The notes: generated from the letters alone by a model not told the origin. A stretch of 64,000 nucleotides of DNA from Pseudomonadota bacterium (GCA_023387235.1 JAEWIJ010000120.1:21501-85500), one strand, 5' to 3'; numbered from the stretch's first letter, positions 48,186-57,922 are shown. A program made the numbers and translations.

Positions 48186-49541
48186 CTAGGCAGCGCGAAC
48201 CACTGGGACCGTCGGGTTCTTATCCTCCGGCAGGTTCGTGGCACCTCGGACCGCAATTCCGATGTAACGGACGCGGCCGGCGATCTTTGCCTTCTTGATA
48301 CCCTTCAGTTCACCGAAGTCTCTGCTGAAAGTCGGGAGCGCCAACGGCTCCTTGTCCTGCTCCTCGCACCACTGGCAGTAGTTGTCATAGAGATCGACAG
48401 CAGTGATCGTTGCACCATCTTCGGTCTCGACCTTCTCCTTGTGAAAACGCTCGACATCGCTTTCCGGGGCCACCATGCGCTGCACGGGGAGTGCCCGGTC
48501 GGTGTTGTCGTTGGCCGTAGTGGCCGGCGGCGTGATGACGGCAGGTGCCGGTGGCGCGGCCGCGATGGCCTGGACCGCCGGTGTGGCCGGTAGCGCGGCA
48601 GGTGCCGCGGCGACGATGGCCGGCGTATCCGGGACCTCGGCTGCGACCGGCATGTTGGCCGGTGCCTGGACCTGGACATCGAGCGGCATGGCGGCGGCAG
48701 CCCGTCCAACCGAGGCGGCGGACGCCACCTTGGGGTTGTGCAGGGCATCGTGCAGGCGCCACTGGCTGAAGGCCACGTACATGCCGAAGCCGGAGCCGAC
48801 CTCGAGCAGCAGGGCGATGAAGATGGTCAGCGCCATCTGCACATCATCGACCTTCAGGCCCGCGATCACGAGACCGCCGATCTTGGCCAGCATCGCTGCT
48901 TGCGGATCGGCTTCGGTCAGCGCCGTGCCCGTCTCGCCGGATTTCGCCAGCTCTGCCTTGACGTTCATGATCTTCTTGCTGAGCTCGCTCGCCTGGATGG
49001 CGTTGGCGTGCTCGGCAGAAAGGCCGTGGAACTTCTGGCAGAAGTCGCGATTGAAGCGACCCCCGACGTTGGTGCAGCCTTTTGTGCGGCTCCAGGTGAT
49101 CTGGGTCTTGAGACCGTCCATCTCGCTGGCCACGGTGGCGGCGGGGCGATGCTGGGGAATCCAGCTCACCTGCTCCTCCATCCGCTTTATGTCCGCACGC
49201 ATGTCCTGATAGACCGCCGTCTGCTGGGCGCGCTGGCCTGCAGTGTCGAGCCGGTTCAGGGCTGCGTGGCCGAGGGCGGAGGTCAGCGAATAAGCTGTGA
49301 CCACCACCCATACGACCGCCGATGCGGCCGCCTGGGACCACATCCGGTTTCGTATGGCTGCAAAAAGAAAGAAGGGTATGAGCGCTTTCAGGCAGTCGGC
49401 AGCGGCGCTGGCCGCTCCGTAAATCTGCCCGTCGAATTCAGTCATTCCAAGACTGTATCCGAAGCGCCAGTTCATGGCGGCAGACACAGCAAGCAATACG
49501 CTTGCTGCCAGCACGCCTAGGATACCTAGAACGTGTCTCAT
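48186..49541 (-). CDS. Polytopic membrane protein with external coiled coil and winged-helix-like C-terminal domain
   Basis: The protein has 451 residues. Helices lie at about 4-24, 47-64 and 70-92. An external helical segment (about 95-215) carries a cysteine pair near RTKGCTNVGG and RDFCQKFHG. A fourth helix follows (LTIFIALLLEVGSGFGMY). A Pro/Ala-rich linker (about 275-345) leads to a final domain, DLYDNYCQWCEEQDKEPL then FSRDFGELKGIKKAKIAGR and VRYIGI. That domain resembles the winged helix at the end of P4-type primases. The plan matches the protein at 12,043-13,107. Confidence 0.7.
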   Translation of the reverse strand: MRHVLGILGVLAASVLLAVSAAMNWRFGYSLGMTEFDGQIYGAASAAADCLKALIPFFLFAAIRNRMWSQAAASAVVWVVVTAYSLTSALGHAALNRLDTAGQRAQQTAVYQDMRADIKRMEEQVSWIPQHRPAATVASEMDGLKTQITWSRTKGCTNVGGRFNRDFCQKFHGLSAEHANAIQASELSKKIMNVKAELAKSGETGTALTEADPQAAMLAKIGGLVIAGLKVDDVQMALTIFIALLLEVGSGFGMYVAFSQWRLHDALHNPKVASAASVGRAAAAMPLDVQVQAPANMPVAAEVPDTPAIVAAAPAALPATPAVQAIAAAPPAPAVITPPATTANDNTDRALPVQRMVAPESDVERFHKEKVETEDGATITAVDLYDNYCQWCEEQDKEPLALPTFSRDFGELKGIKKAKIAGRVRYIGIAVRGATNLPEDKNPTVPVVRAA

Positions 49542-50221
49542 CGTTTCAAATGCCCCCTAACGTTTGGGGCCAGCCTACGCGGGCAAGAAAGTGCCGGCCG
49601 AGCGGTCGTTCACACCGAGAGGCTTAAACCGGACCGTTCACTGCCCCTGGAGCGCTCCCTGCACAAATTGGGCTCCGGGTCGGCTGCGTATCGGTGAGCT
49701 CCGGATCCGTTGAGGCCGGGTCCGGCCGTATGCGCAGCAGCATGGCATTCGATCAGAACGGGTGCGGACCGGTTCGACTTATGCACACTCGCCATCGCCG
49801 CTAGACGGCAAGCTTTTGCACAGGCAGTCGATACGGGCCGACGGGCAACGCAACCACAACATGAAACTCCTCTCACCTACCAGCGGTAGGCGATTCGAAA
49901 GCAATTGTTAATTCTTTCAGGCCCCTTAGGAATTGATGCGTGACTGGTGTGTGATTGAGGTCACGTCCTCGATCTCGAACGCCACAGCCGGCTGAGCAGC
50001 TTATCCCCACCCATCAATCCAAAGCTTTTCCACCCTATCGGCGACATATTCAATCCAAGTGCTACAGCAACTGTTAATCGCGATCGCAGCCTGTGGTTGC
50101 GCGTATAGCGGCATTCCCGTCTTTGGGCGGACGGCTTTACGGATGACCGGCGCGCATTGGTTGAAGTTTCCTTGCACGCTTCTTGCGATCGAGAGCGGGA
50201 GCATCATGACGATGCTCTCAA
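49542..50221. other. Intergenic stretch without a clear gene
   Basis: Open frames here are short and compositionally non-coding. Two DnaA-box-like words, TTATCCCCA (50,001) and TTTTCCACC (50,026), are too few and imperfect to call an origin. The stretch separates divergent genes, so it should hold both promoters; none was assigned. Confidence 0.4.
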
Positions 50222-50788
50222 ATGAAACAGTTTCGGAAATCAGGCATGTTCGAGCGCAGCAGGGTGGACAGTGGCAGCGGACCGGGGGAGGCCACTTCGT
50301 CGGGCATTTCCGTTGCGCTCAGCCTGACGGATGGCTCCGAGTTAAAGGGCCGCATTGCGGTGACGCAGGGCCGCTCGCTCACCGATGTGCTCAACGGCAC
50401 GACGCCTTTCATCGAGTTCGAGGCGTTCGACGGGCCCCGCCAGTATCTCGCCAAGCATGCGATCGCCGGCGTGCGCCTGATCAGCCCCGGTCGCGGCCAG
50501 ACGCTCGCGCGGATGCGCGACAACGACGGCTTCGATCCTCATGCGATCCTCGGCCTGCCGCTCGGTGCGCCCTACGAGGACGTCCGCGGCGCTTATCTGC
50601 GCAAGGCCAAGACCTACCACCCCGACCGCTATGCCAATGCGGATCTGCCGGAGGAGGTGCGGTCCTACATCGAAGGGATGGCCCGGAGGGTCAATGCTGC
50701 GTTCTCGGCGCTGGAATCGCCGCATCAGGAGAACCGGCAGAAAGTCGTGCAGAAGATCACGCCGATCTATTCATCGCCGTCGCGGTAG
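50222..50788 (+). CDS. J-domain (DnaJ-like) protein
   Basis: The protein has 188 residues. The first ~100 form a beta-rich domain (SVALSLTDGSELKGRIAVTQ). The carboxyl part is a J-domain with DPHAILGLPLGAPYEDVRGA and the HPD triad in KTYHPDRYAN. J-domains stimulate the ATPase of a DnaK partner. The placement at the carboxyl end and the short length suggest a specialised co-chaperone. No dnaK gene lies nearby. Confidence 0.82.
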   Translation: MKQFRKSGMFERSRVDSGSGPGEATSSGISVALSLTDGSELKGRIAVTQGRSLTDVLNGTTPFIEFEAFDGPRQYLAKHAIAGVRLISPGRGQTLARMRDNDGFDPHAILGLPLGAPYEDVRGAYLRKAKTYHPDRYANADLPEEVRSYIEGMARRVNAAFSALESPHQENRQKVVQKITPIYSSPSR

Positions 50789-50806
50789 GACCGCAGGGCC
50801 CCCTGC

Positions 50807-51631
50807 TCATGTCTGTGCCGGGGCCTCGACGGCGGCTGGCCGCGCGTCGGTCTTACTGACCTCCCGCCAGGGCTTCGCCGTCGTCTGCTCCTTGTCGTAG
50901 AGAGCGGTCAGGAACGGCGTGATCGCGGGATCGGCGGGTGCGACGCGATCCTGATAGCGATGCTGGCCGGACTGGCGCCGTTTGGCCCAGCCGGGCGCGC
51001 CGGGCTTCTTCATGCGACGCCCGTTGTGAATGAGCAGGGGATTGTCGGGGGCTTCGAGATCCAGCTCCTCGAGGAATGTCTCGCGCAGCGCGTAGAACGA
51101 CTGCAGGATCGCATCGCGCGCGAGTTTGCGGTCCTCGGCGGAGACGCGCCGTCCGGCGTCCGGCTCGATGGATTGCAGAGCCCTGCGCATATCGTGCAGC
51201 GGCGCGTACGGGTAGAGGCCGATCTGCCGGCTCGTCTCGCCGACGTTGGCGTAGACGGCACGCATGTTGTCGAGCGATTCCGATATCGCGCAGAAGGCCG
51301 CGAAGTATTCCTCCTGGCTCGGCGCCGCCCGCTGCGTGAACGTGAAGAGCGCGGACTTCGCCTTGACGATGTTGCGCCATTCCTCCTTGAGCGCCGTGAG
51401 GAAGACCGCGCGCCGCTGGAAGACATTGGCAAGGTAGGCGGCAACGACCGTCACCAGCACCAGCGCCATATCCTTGAGGTAGTCGTAGATGCTCATGAGC
51501 ACGCTGGCGGTTTGCGTGCCTGACAGACCCGGAATGTGATAGGCGAGCTTCGCCACGAGCGAGATCAGCAGCACGAGGCCCAGCAGCCAGTAGGCGCGCC
51601 GCAGTGTGCGCCTGAGCGACGAGCGTGTCAT
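50807..51631 (-). CDS. Membrane protein of unknown function
   Basis: The protein has 274 residues; GGGGGGAACA precedes the ATG. Two helices (about 13-33 and 52-70) are followed by a cytoplasmic helical domain (LTALKEEWRNIVKAKSALFT, EEYFAAFCAISESLDNMRAV). The tail is basic and low-complexity. No signature is recognised. It converges with the J-domain gene. Confidence 0.6.
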   Translation of the reverse strand: MTRSSLRRTLRRAYWLLGLVLLISLVAKLAYHIPGLSGTQTASVLMSIYDYLKDMALVLVTVVAAYLANVFQRRAVFLTALKEEWRNIVKAKSALFTFTQRAAPSQEEYFAAFCAISESLDNMRAVYANVGETSRQIGLYPYAPLHDMRRALQSIEPDAGRRVSAEDRKLARDAILQSFYALRETFLEELDLEAPDNPLLIHNGRRMKKPGAPGWAKRRQSGQHRYQDRVAPADPAITPFLTALYDKEQTTAKPWREVSKTDARPAAVEAPAQT

Positions 51632-51681
51632 TGTTCCCCCCGGGCGAGTTTGCCGACGATGCGGCGAACCTTGCGCCTGCC

Positions 51682-52311
51682 TCAGTCGACGACGTGTGCC
51701 GTTGGATGAAGTGAGGGGCAGAAACCGGCCGAAAGTACGGCGACGATCGAGGGCGGCGTCAGCACTTCGACGGTGCCGGCCGAGGGGCGCTCGACGGGGG
51801 TGCCGTAGCCTCTGAAATCCCAGGGCAGGAGCCAGCCGGCGAGCACGAGATGCGGCGCGCCCTGCCAGCCGATGAAGGTACCGCCGGGGAGCGTGTCGAT
51901 CGTCGCGTAGTACGTGCGCTTGCCGCGTTCGGGCGACAGGCGCTCGGCGTGCAGCACCGCGTCCATGTCATCGGCCATCGCGCGCCCGCTCATGCCGTGG
52001 GTCTCGGCCCAGAGCTTCGCGAACCAGAGAAAATCCTGCCGGCGGCATTCCCCGCACGGGCGATGTCCCGCCGCGAGCGCGGTTGCCTCGTCGAGAAAGA
52101 AGAGCTCCGTATAGCGGCCCGGCTGCATGAGCGCGCGGCGGCGGCCGTTGAACTCGAGCCGGCAGCAGATCCATTGCCGGCTCGCCCAGCGGCGGGATCC
52201 GAGCGTGCGGTCGGCGTTGTGAATGGCGCCGCCGCGATTGCCCATGACGGTGCCTCTCGCCGCAATGGCGGCGATCGAGCCGTCGGGTGCTACACGGTTC
52301 TGGAGTGGCAT
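51682..52311 (-). CDS. Conserved hypothetical protein with CxxC motif
   Basis: The protein has about 209 residues from MPLQNRVAPDGSIAAIAAR. Conserved-looking blocks include RGTVMGNRGGAIHN, RRWASRQWICCRLEF, FFLDEATALAAGHRPCGECR and the end GTVEVLTPPSIV. The C-x-x-C with GHRP before it suggests a metal site. This family is widespread in bacteria but I know no function for it. It is divergent from the enoyl-CoA hydratase, with the two starts close together. Confidence 0.65.
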   Translation of the reverse strand: MPLQNRVAPDGSIAAIAARGTVMGNRGGAIHNADRTLGSRRWASRQWICCRLEFNGRRRALMQPGRYTELFFLDEATALAAGHRPCGECRRQDFLWFAKLWAETHGMSGRAMADDMDAVLHAERLSPERGKRTYYATIDTLPGGTFIGWQGAPHLVLAGWLLPWDFRGYGTPVERPSAGTVEVLTPPSIVAVLSAGFCPSLHPTAHVVD

Positions 52312-52361
52312 TGCGGCTTCTGCCATATGTGCGGCTTCAGACACGCAGGATGATCGCAACA

Positions 52362-53150
52362 ATGACCGAAGCCACCGTGCATGTGAAGACCGAGGACCGC
52401 CCGAGCGGGCGCGTCGCAATCGTCACCATCGACAATCAGCAGCGGCTCAACTGCCTCGCGTCGCCGGAGATCGTCAGCCTTCGGCAGGCTTTCGAAAAGC
52501 TCTCGGAAGATGCGTCCTTGCGCGCAGTCATCCTGACGGGCGCGGGCGACAGGGCGTTCATCGGTGGCGCGGACCTGCGCGAGCTCGGCGCCGCCGATCC
52601 GGACAGCGTCCGCCTGTTCATCACGCGCCTGCATCAGGCCTGCCTCGCGATCCGGGAATGCCCGGTGCCGGTCATTGCCCGCATCAACGGCTTCTGCCTC
52701 GGCGCCGGGCTCGAGGTTGCGGCGAGCTGCGACATGCGCGTCTCGTCGGGGAATGCGATCTTCGGGATGCCCGAGGTGCACATGGGGCTCCCCTCGGTCA
52801 TCGAGGCGGCGCTGCTGCCGGGCCTCATCGGCTGGGGCAAGACGCGCGAGATCCTGATCACTGGCGAGACCTTCGGCGCGGACGCGGCGCTGGCCATGGG
52901 TTTCGTTCAGAAAGTCGCGCCGGCCCTCGGCCTTGATGCCGCCGTGAACCACTGGCTCGGCCTCATCGGGCGGGCGACGCCGGAGGCTGTGCGCAACCAG
53001 AAGGCTCTCATGAACCGCTGGGAGCGCGTCTCGGTGGAGGAGGGTGTTCTCGCCGGTATCGACGCGATTTCAGCGGCCTACACGACCGGGGAGCCCCAGG
53101 CCGCGATCAAAGCCTTCTTCGACGCGAAGAAACAGAAATCGGGCCACTGA
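52362..53150 (+). CDS. Enoyl-CoA hydratase/isomerase (crotonase family)
   Basis: The protein has about 262 residues from MTEATVHVKTEDRPSG. Family landmarks are the oxyanion-hole loops AFIGGADLRELG and INGFCLGAGLEVAASCDMRV, and the substrate-side FGMPEVHMGLPSVIEAALLP. The second catalytic glutamate position is occupied in the E-V-H segment. It hydrates or isomerises acyl-CoA in fatty-acid or aromatic degradation. No beta-oxidation partner lies beside it. Confidence 0.9.
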   Translation: MTEATVHVKTEDRPSGRVAIVTIDNQQRLNCLASPEIVSLRQAFEKLSEDASLRAVILTGAGDRAFIGGADLRELGAADPDSVRLFITRLHQACLAIRECPVPVIARINGFCLGAGLEVAASCDMRVSSGNAIFGMPEVHMGLPSVIEAALLPGLIGWGKTREILITGETFGADAALAMGFVQKVAPALGLDAAVNHWLGLIGRATPEAVRNQKALMNRWERVSVEEGVLAGIDAISAAYTTGEPQAAIKAFFDAKKQKSGH

Positions 53151-53293
53151 CGTTCCTAGCTGAACCGCGCCACTGTTCACCCACAGTGGTGCCGCTATAT
53201 AAAGAGGGCGAATTAACCAAGCCCGCCGGTGCGCATCGAAGCGCGTTCGGTGGCTCATCGGCTGCGCGAAGCGCGTCAGCCCGGCGGCGGAAC

Positions 53294-55213
53294 GTGAGCG
53301 AGCGGCAGATCCGGAAATTGGGCGCAGGCAATCTCGGGCGGGTCGGCTGGGCCCGCCGCGCGACCGTTGGCGCCGTCATTGCAGGCCTGCTGGCATCATC
53401 TCTGCCGGCGGCGCCGCTTCGTGCCCAGCAGCCCGGCCAGAACGCCGCGCAGACCCCGTCGGGGCCAAGCGGCGCGTCCGCTGCGGCGTCGCCGATGTCG
53501 CGCGCCGAGTACGAGCAGTGCCAGGCCGGCGACGAAGCCGCCTTCCGCGCCGCCGTCGCCCGCGTCACGCACGAAGCGCTGACCAAGAGCCTCGCCGACC
53601 TCGACTACGCACCGATCGTGCGCGAGGCGTGGCGGCGCGGCAATGTCGATGACATTCTCTGGCGCCAGGTGGACGTGGCCATAGGCGAGGTGCGCGAGGA
53701 ATCGAGCTGGACTGAGCTCATGGGCTCGATCGCCTTCCAGGAGACGGCGCAGAAGCTCGCGGCGTCCGTATCCGAGCGCGTATTCCGCTCCGATCCCATG
53801 CAGAAGGCCATTCTCGGCGTTGCGAGCAGCGTCGGCAACGAGGTCGGCCGGCGCATGGAGCAAGGTCTCGGCGCGGCTGCCGAACCCGTTGCGCAGTGCG
53901 TGCAATCCTTCCTCGGCCCGCGCTATGGCGGCATGGTCGCGCGCTCGGTGAGCCGCGACACCGGTCGCGAGTTCGTCATCGATCCTTCCAAGGCGAGCGC
54001 GACGGTCTCGACCGGACAGGTGCTCATTCAAGGCAGCGAAGGTCTCACCGGTACGGTGCTGCTCATCGTGCGCCGTCAGCTCTCGCGCATGGCCATGGCT
54101 GTCGGCCAGCGCGTCGTCGGCGCCATCCTGAGCCGCATTGTCGGTGTGGTCGCGGGCGGTATCGGCATTGCACTCATCGCGAAGGACATCTGGGAATTCC
54201 GTCACGGCGTGCTGCCGATCATCGCAAGCGAGATGAAGAGCACCGACACGCGCGACAAGATCCAGGCCGAGCTCGCCAAGGTCATCGCCGAGCAGATCAA
54301 CGAGCACACGCGCGAGATCTCGGGCTCCGCCGCCGACCGCGTCACCGAGATCTGGCGCGAGTTCCGCCGCGCGCACGCCAAGGTGCTCGAACTCGCGGAG
54401 AAGGACGAGCGCTTCCGCCATTTCCTCGACACGGTGACACCCGCCAAGCTGCCGCGTCTCGACGAGGTCGTGGCGCTTGTTCTGGCCGGCGAGGGTGAGC
54501 CCGCCCTGACGCGACGTCTCGGCGATGGCACGCTGCATCGCGCCATCGAGACCATGCCGACCGAGGCGATCACCATTGCGCGTGATGCGCGCTCGCTCGA
54601 ATCCGGCTTCAAGTGGTGGGCCATTGCCGGCGACAAGCTGCCCGAGGTCGTGGCCTACGAGCTGCATCGCCTCGGCCCGCCGGAGGAAATGAGCAAGACC
54701 GCGCTCGATCGCCTGCTCGTGCTCGAGGATCGCGTGGCGATCAACCGTCTCGCGAGCCTGACGCGCGTCGAGCGCGACCCGCTTCTCGAGCTGCCGCCGC
54801 GCGACCTCAACCGCCTTGCGCGCGCGCTGACGGAAGCCGATCTCAAGGCTCTCTCGAGCTACATGAATGCGCTCGAACCGCCTGCTGCAAAGCGCCTGCT
54901 CGCGGTTGTCGGTAACGCGCCGCAGCGCATGGCCGCCTATACGGCATCAGGCGTGCAGGCGGCGATCCTCGCGAGCCGCGACCAGACCGAGGCGGTGGCG
55001 GTGATCGCGCGCTCCGATGCCATCTTCGACTTCTTCGTGTTCGCGGACGACGTGCGCGCGGTGCGCGACGGGCGGATCAGCCCGATCCTGCTCTGGGCCC
55101 GCTATCCGGTCGCGCTGAGCCTCTTCGGCTTCATGCTGCTGATCGTGCTGCTGGTGCTGTGGCGTCTTCTCTTCGGCCGGCGTACGCGCATCGTCGTCGC
55201 CGGCAAATCCTGA
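53294..55213 (+). CDS. Large exported envelope protein of unknown function
   Basis: The protein has about 639 residues from a GTG at VSERQIRKLGAGN. A signal segment (ATVGAVIAGLLASSLPAAP, cleaved near RAQ) begins a long helical protein. A central hydrophobic region (about 240-285, VVGAILSRIVGVVAGGIGIA) and a terminal helix (LFGFMLLIVLLVLWRLLFG) suggest anchoring at the inner membrane with most of the chain in the periplasm. Rhizobial homologues are known only as hypothetical proteins. The next gene is 12 bases downstream and co-transcribed. Confidence 0.65.
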   Translation: MSERQIRKLGAGNLGRVGWARRATVGAVIAGLLASSLPAAPLRAQQPGQNAAQTPSGPSGASAAASPMSRAEYEQCQAGDEAAFRAAVARVTHEALTKSLADLDYAPIVREAWRRGNVDDILWRQVDVAIGEVREESSWTELMGSIAFQETAQKLAASVSERVFRSDPMQKAILGVASSVGNEVGRRMEQGLGAAAEPVAQCVQSFLGPRYGGMVARSVSRDTGREFVIDPSKASATVSTGQVLIQGSEGLTGTVLLIVRRQLSRMAMAVGQRVVGAILSRIVGVVAGGIGIALIAKDIWEFRHGVLPIIASEMKSTDTRDKIQAELAKVIAEQINEHTREISGSAADRVTEIWREFRRAHAKVLELAEKDERFRHFLDTVTPAKLPRLDEVVALVLAGEGEPALTRRLGDGTLHRAIETMPTEAITIARDARSLESGFKWWAIAGDKLPEVVAYELHRLGPPEEMSKTALDRLLVLEDRVAINRLASLTRVERDPLLELPPRDLNRLARALTEADLKALSSYMNALEPPAAKRLLAVVGNAPQRMAAYTASGVQAAILASRDQTEAVAVIARSDAIFDFFVFADDVRAVRDGRISPILLWARYPVALSLFGFMLLIVLLVLWRLLFGRRTRIVVAGKS

Positions 55214-55225
55214 TCCGGAGTTTCC

Positions 55226-55546
55226 ATGCGCCTCGTGACCACCGATTTCATCGACGAGACCGAGGTCGTCACGGGCGAGATCGTCTACGCGGTTGCCGTC
55301 AGCGGCGCCAACATCGTGCGTGACATGCGCGAGGCGATCATCAACACGATCGGCGGCCGGATGACCAAATACGAGCAGCTCGTCGACATGACCATCGCGC
55401 GCGCGCTCGACATGCTCAAGGCGCGCGCCGCCGAGCAGGGCTATGACGGCGTTCTGGCCGTCCGTCTCACCCATCCCGTGATCACGAACGGCGCCGTCGA
55501 GGTCGTCGTGACGGGCACGGGCTTCAAGTACGCGGCGAAGCCATAG
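55226..55546 (+). CDS. YbjQ/UPF0145-family protein
   Basis: The protein has 106 residues; GGAG lies before the ATG. The sequence (TTDFIDETEVVTGEIVYAV, ANIVRDMREAIINTIGGR, MTKYEQLVDMTIARALDML, ending TGTGFKYA) follows the family pattern, known to form pentameric rings and once called heavy-metal-binding. The precise role is unknown. It is in an operon with the envelope protein upstream. Confidence 0.82.
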   Translation: MRLVTTDFIDETEVVTGEIVYAVAVSGANIVRDMREAIINTIGGRMTKYEQLVDMTIARALDMLKARAAEQGYDGVLAVRLTHPVITNGAVEVVVTGTGFKYAAKP

Positions 55547-55714
55547 TCCGGAGCTTCCGCCCCTAACCTCATGGCCCGATTCACGTATTCCTACGCCACA
55601 CCGTTCTGCAAAACTCACAGGAAGGGGGTCACAAGCGCGGCCGAATCGTGTTGATCATGCAGCGATTGGCGCAGCCTCGGCGCGCGCGTGCTCGACGGAA
55701 TGGGGGACATCATC

Positions 55715-55891
55715 ATGGTTTTGAAGGCACCGGGCATCATCACCTTCATTCTGTCGATCGTCCTGACGGTCTGCGTCCTCGTCGTGCAATTCTTCGGCGC
55801 GCAGATCCCGCTCATTCAGGGCAACGAGTTCTGGTTTCTGCTGCTCTCGCACCTGATCCTGATGCTCGGCTGCATCATGCGCGGCCTCTGA
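55715..55891 (+). CDS. Two-helix membrane microprotein
   Basis: The protein has about 58 residues from MVLKAPGIITFILSIVLT, behind GGGGGACATCATC. Two hydrophobic helices are joined by a short polar loop (FFGAQIPLIQGNEF). An in-frame ATG five codons upstream is the alternative start. Function is unknown. Confidence 0.6.
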   Translation: MVLKAPGIITFILSIVLTVCVLVVQFFGAQIPLIQGNEFWFLLLSHLILMLGCIMRGL

Positions 55892-55948
55892 CGCGCGAAC
55901 GGGCGCGATGGTCATCGCGCCCGCCCGATCGTTCCGCTGAATACGGGA

Positions 55949-56260
55949 TCAAGGAAGAACCTGCACCCACCCGGTGCCGGCGCGCTCGGATGTCGTGCCG
56001 AAGTGCTTGTCGTACTCCGCCTTCAGCTCGCGCAAATGGCCCGAGGCCTGGAATTCCTTGAACGTCGCCTCGTTCTTGAATTCGTAGAGCGCCATGTAGT
56101 CGTACTTGTCGTCGCCCATGATGCGCTTGTAGCGCCGGCCGCTGATGGCGCCGTTGTAGCGCAGCACCTGCGGCACGTGCTCCTCGTCGTACCACTTGTT
56201 GAAAGCAGCTTCCTGCTCCTTGGTGATCGTCGCCCGGACCATGAAGAGCGTTGCCGCCAT
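55949..56260 (-). CDS. Dimeric alpha-beta-barrel (EthD-like) protein
   Basis: The protein has 103 residues with AGGAGGAACGCGC before the ATG. The sequence MAATLFMVRATITKEQEAAF, NKWYDEEHVPQVLRYNG and YDYMALYEFKN has the strand-helix-strand pattern and W-Y-D-E-E-H-V-P signature of small dimeric ferredoxin-like enzymes or stabilisers. It heads a set with the next two genes, ending with a flavin monooxygenase, so a role in the same degradation pathway is likely. Confidence 0.7.
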   Translation of the reverse strand: MAATLFMVRATITKEQEAAFNKWYDEEHVPQVLRYNGAISGRRYKRIMGDDKYDYMALYEFKNEATFKEFQASGHLRELKAEYDKHFGTTSERAGTGWVQVLP

Positions 56261-56294
56261 GCGCGTTCCTCCTGTTATGCCGTTGCTTGTTTGA

Positions 56295-56546
56295 TCAGTA
56301 CGTCAGCGCCGCCTTGATCGCGATCAGCTCCTGGCGCCCATCGGGATACGCCTCGTAGGCCTTGCCCGCGCGCTGATACCAGTAGCGGCTGTTGCCTTCG
56401 TCAGGCTCCATCTTGTGCAGCACGGCGTGGATCCAGCACGCGGTCGGATCGCTCTCGTCGCGCTGGACGATCGCGTGAGCGGCCTCCCAGTCGCCGGCGA
56501 GGGCGTGGTCGACGGCCTGCACCAGCTCCGATCGTGCGATACTCAT
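56295..56546 (-). CDS. Small conserved hypothetical protein
   Basis: The protein has 83 residues beginning MSIARSELVQAVDHALAGDW. Blocks AHAIVQRDESDPTACWIHAV and YWYQRAGKAY are typical of a small helical family common in proteobacteria (TPR-like helix pairs). It is 14 bases downstream of the monooxygenase gene and co-transcribed. No function is known to me. Confidence 0.65.
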   Translation of the reverse strand: MSIARSELVQAVDHALAGDWEAAHAIVQRDESDPTACWIHAVLHKMEPDEGNSRYWYQRAGKAYEAYPDGRQELIAIKAALTY

Positions 56547-56560
56547 GCTTTGCCCCGGCC

Positions 56561-57922
56561 TCAGTTAGGTCCGCGCTTGACGTTCCGCCATGCGCCGACG
56601 TCGGGGCGCGCGAGGCCGAGGTTCTCGCGCAGCGTCGCGCCGCGATAGTCCTTGTGATAGAGCCCGCGCTTCTGCAACTCGGGGACGACGAAGCGCACGA
56701 AATCCTCGTAAGTCCCCGGCACGCACGTCGCGCCGACGACGAAGCCGTCGCACGCCGGTGCCGTGAAGTACTCCTCGAACATGTCGGCCACTTCCTTCGG
56801 TCCGCCGACCCATGGATTGTTGAGCCGCCCGCGGCCGCTGATGCGGATAAAGTCGCGGATGGTCGGGTTCTTCGTGCCCGCGCCCCTCAGCACGCGATCG
56901 CGGATCGTCTGAAGCCCGGACATGGACGCGATGTCCTCGTCGGTCAGCGGCTCGTCGAGCGGCTTCGAGCCGAAGTCGAAGTTCAGCGCCTCGGAAAGCA
57001 GCATGAGGCTGTCCACCTCGAGCGGCAGCTTGTCGATGGCCGCGCGCTTGTCTTCCGCTTCCATCTTCGTCTCGGCGACGACGGGATGCACGAGTGCGCC
57101 GATCAGCATGCTGTTCGGATCACGGCCCGTCGCGGCGCACTGCGCTTTCAGGTCGGCGTATTCCTTTTTGCCGACCTCGACGCTCGGTGTGTACGTGAAG
57201 ATCATCTCGCCCCACTCGGCCGCGAAGCGCTTTCCGCGTCCGCTCTGCCCGGCCTGGATGATCAATGGATGACCTTGCGCCGAGCGCGGCACGGTGAACG
57301 GCCCGCGTGACTTGAAGCTCTGCCCCTTATAATCGAGCCGGTGCACCTTCGAGGCATCCGCGAAACGCCCGCTCGCCTTGTCGACGATCAGCGCATCGTC
57401 GGCCCACGTGTCCCAATGGCCGAGCACGACCTCCATGAACTCGTCGGCCTTGTCGTAGCGCTCGTCATGCTCGACGACGTCGTCGCGGCCCATGTTGCGC
57501 GCCTCGATGTCATTGAGGGAGGTGACCACATTCCATGCGGAGCGTCCGTTGCTCATGAGATCGAGCGTGGCGAACATGCGCGCGACGTGGAAGGGCTCGT
57601 AGTACGTCGTCGAGTATGTGACGCCGAGACCGAGCCGCTCGGTCGCCATGCCCATGGCCATCATGCAGGCGACCGGGTCCATCTTCACGCAGCGAATGCC
57701 GTTCTCGACGGCCTCCGTGTAGCGCCCGCCATGGAACTCCGGCATGCCGAGCCGATCGTCGAAGAAGGCGAGCTGGAATTTTCCCGCCTCCAGCACTTTG
57801 CCGATATGGCGGTAGAAATCCGGCGACATGAAATCCGTGCGCGAGTCGGGATGGCGCCAGGAGGCGGCAAAATTTGAGCAGTTCTGCGCCTGCAGGAATC
57901 CGATCAGCGCCATCTGTCGCAT
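56561..57922 (-). CDS. LLM-class FMN-dependent monooxygenase (NtaA/SnaA/DszA group)
   Basis: The protein has 453 residues. This is a luciferase-like two-component oxygenase that needs reduced FMN from a partner reductase. Landmarks are AASWRHPDSRTDFMSPDFYR, MATERLGLGVTYSTTYYEPF, ATLDLMSNGRSAWNVVTSLN, and RSAQGHPLIIQAGQSGRG. The size and W-R-H-P motif match the NTA, pristinamycin and dibenzothiophene-sulfone monooxygenases. The substrate is unknown. The two small genes downstream belong to the same unit. No flavin reductase gene is present here. Confidence 0.88.
   Translation of the reverse strand: MRQMALIGFLQAQNCSNFAASWRHPDSRTDFMSPDFYRHIGKVLEAGKFQLAFFDDRLGMPEFHGGRYTEAVENGIRCVKMDPVACMMAMGMATERLGLGVTYSTTYYEPFHVARMFATLDLMSNGRSAWNVVTSLNDIEARNMGRDDVVEHDERYDKADEFMEVVLGHWDTWADDALIVDKASGRFADASKVHRLDYKGQSFKSRGPFTVPRSAQGHPLIIQAGQSGRGKRFAAEWGEMIFTYTPSVEVGKKEYADLKAQCAATGRDPNSMLIGALVHPVVAETKMEAEDKRAAIDKLPLEVDSLMLLSEALNFDFGSKPLDEPLTDEDIASMSGLQTIRDRVLRGAGTKNPTIRDFIRISGRGRLNNPWVGGPKEVADMFEEYFTAPACDGFVVGATCVPGTYEDFVRFVVPELQKRGLYHKDYRGATLRENLGLARPDVGAWRNVKRGPN

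Noticed and set aside
49610..49876. Possible 88-residue protein in the 49.5-50.2 kb gap
   Set aside because: No ribosome-binding site, scattered cysteines and serines, and composition typical of a non-coding frame.
49990..50040. Chromosomal origin suggested by DnaA-box-like words
   Set aside because: Only two imperfect boxes, no AT-rich unwinding region, and no dnaA, dnaN or parAB genes close by.
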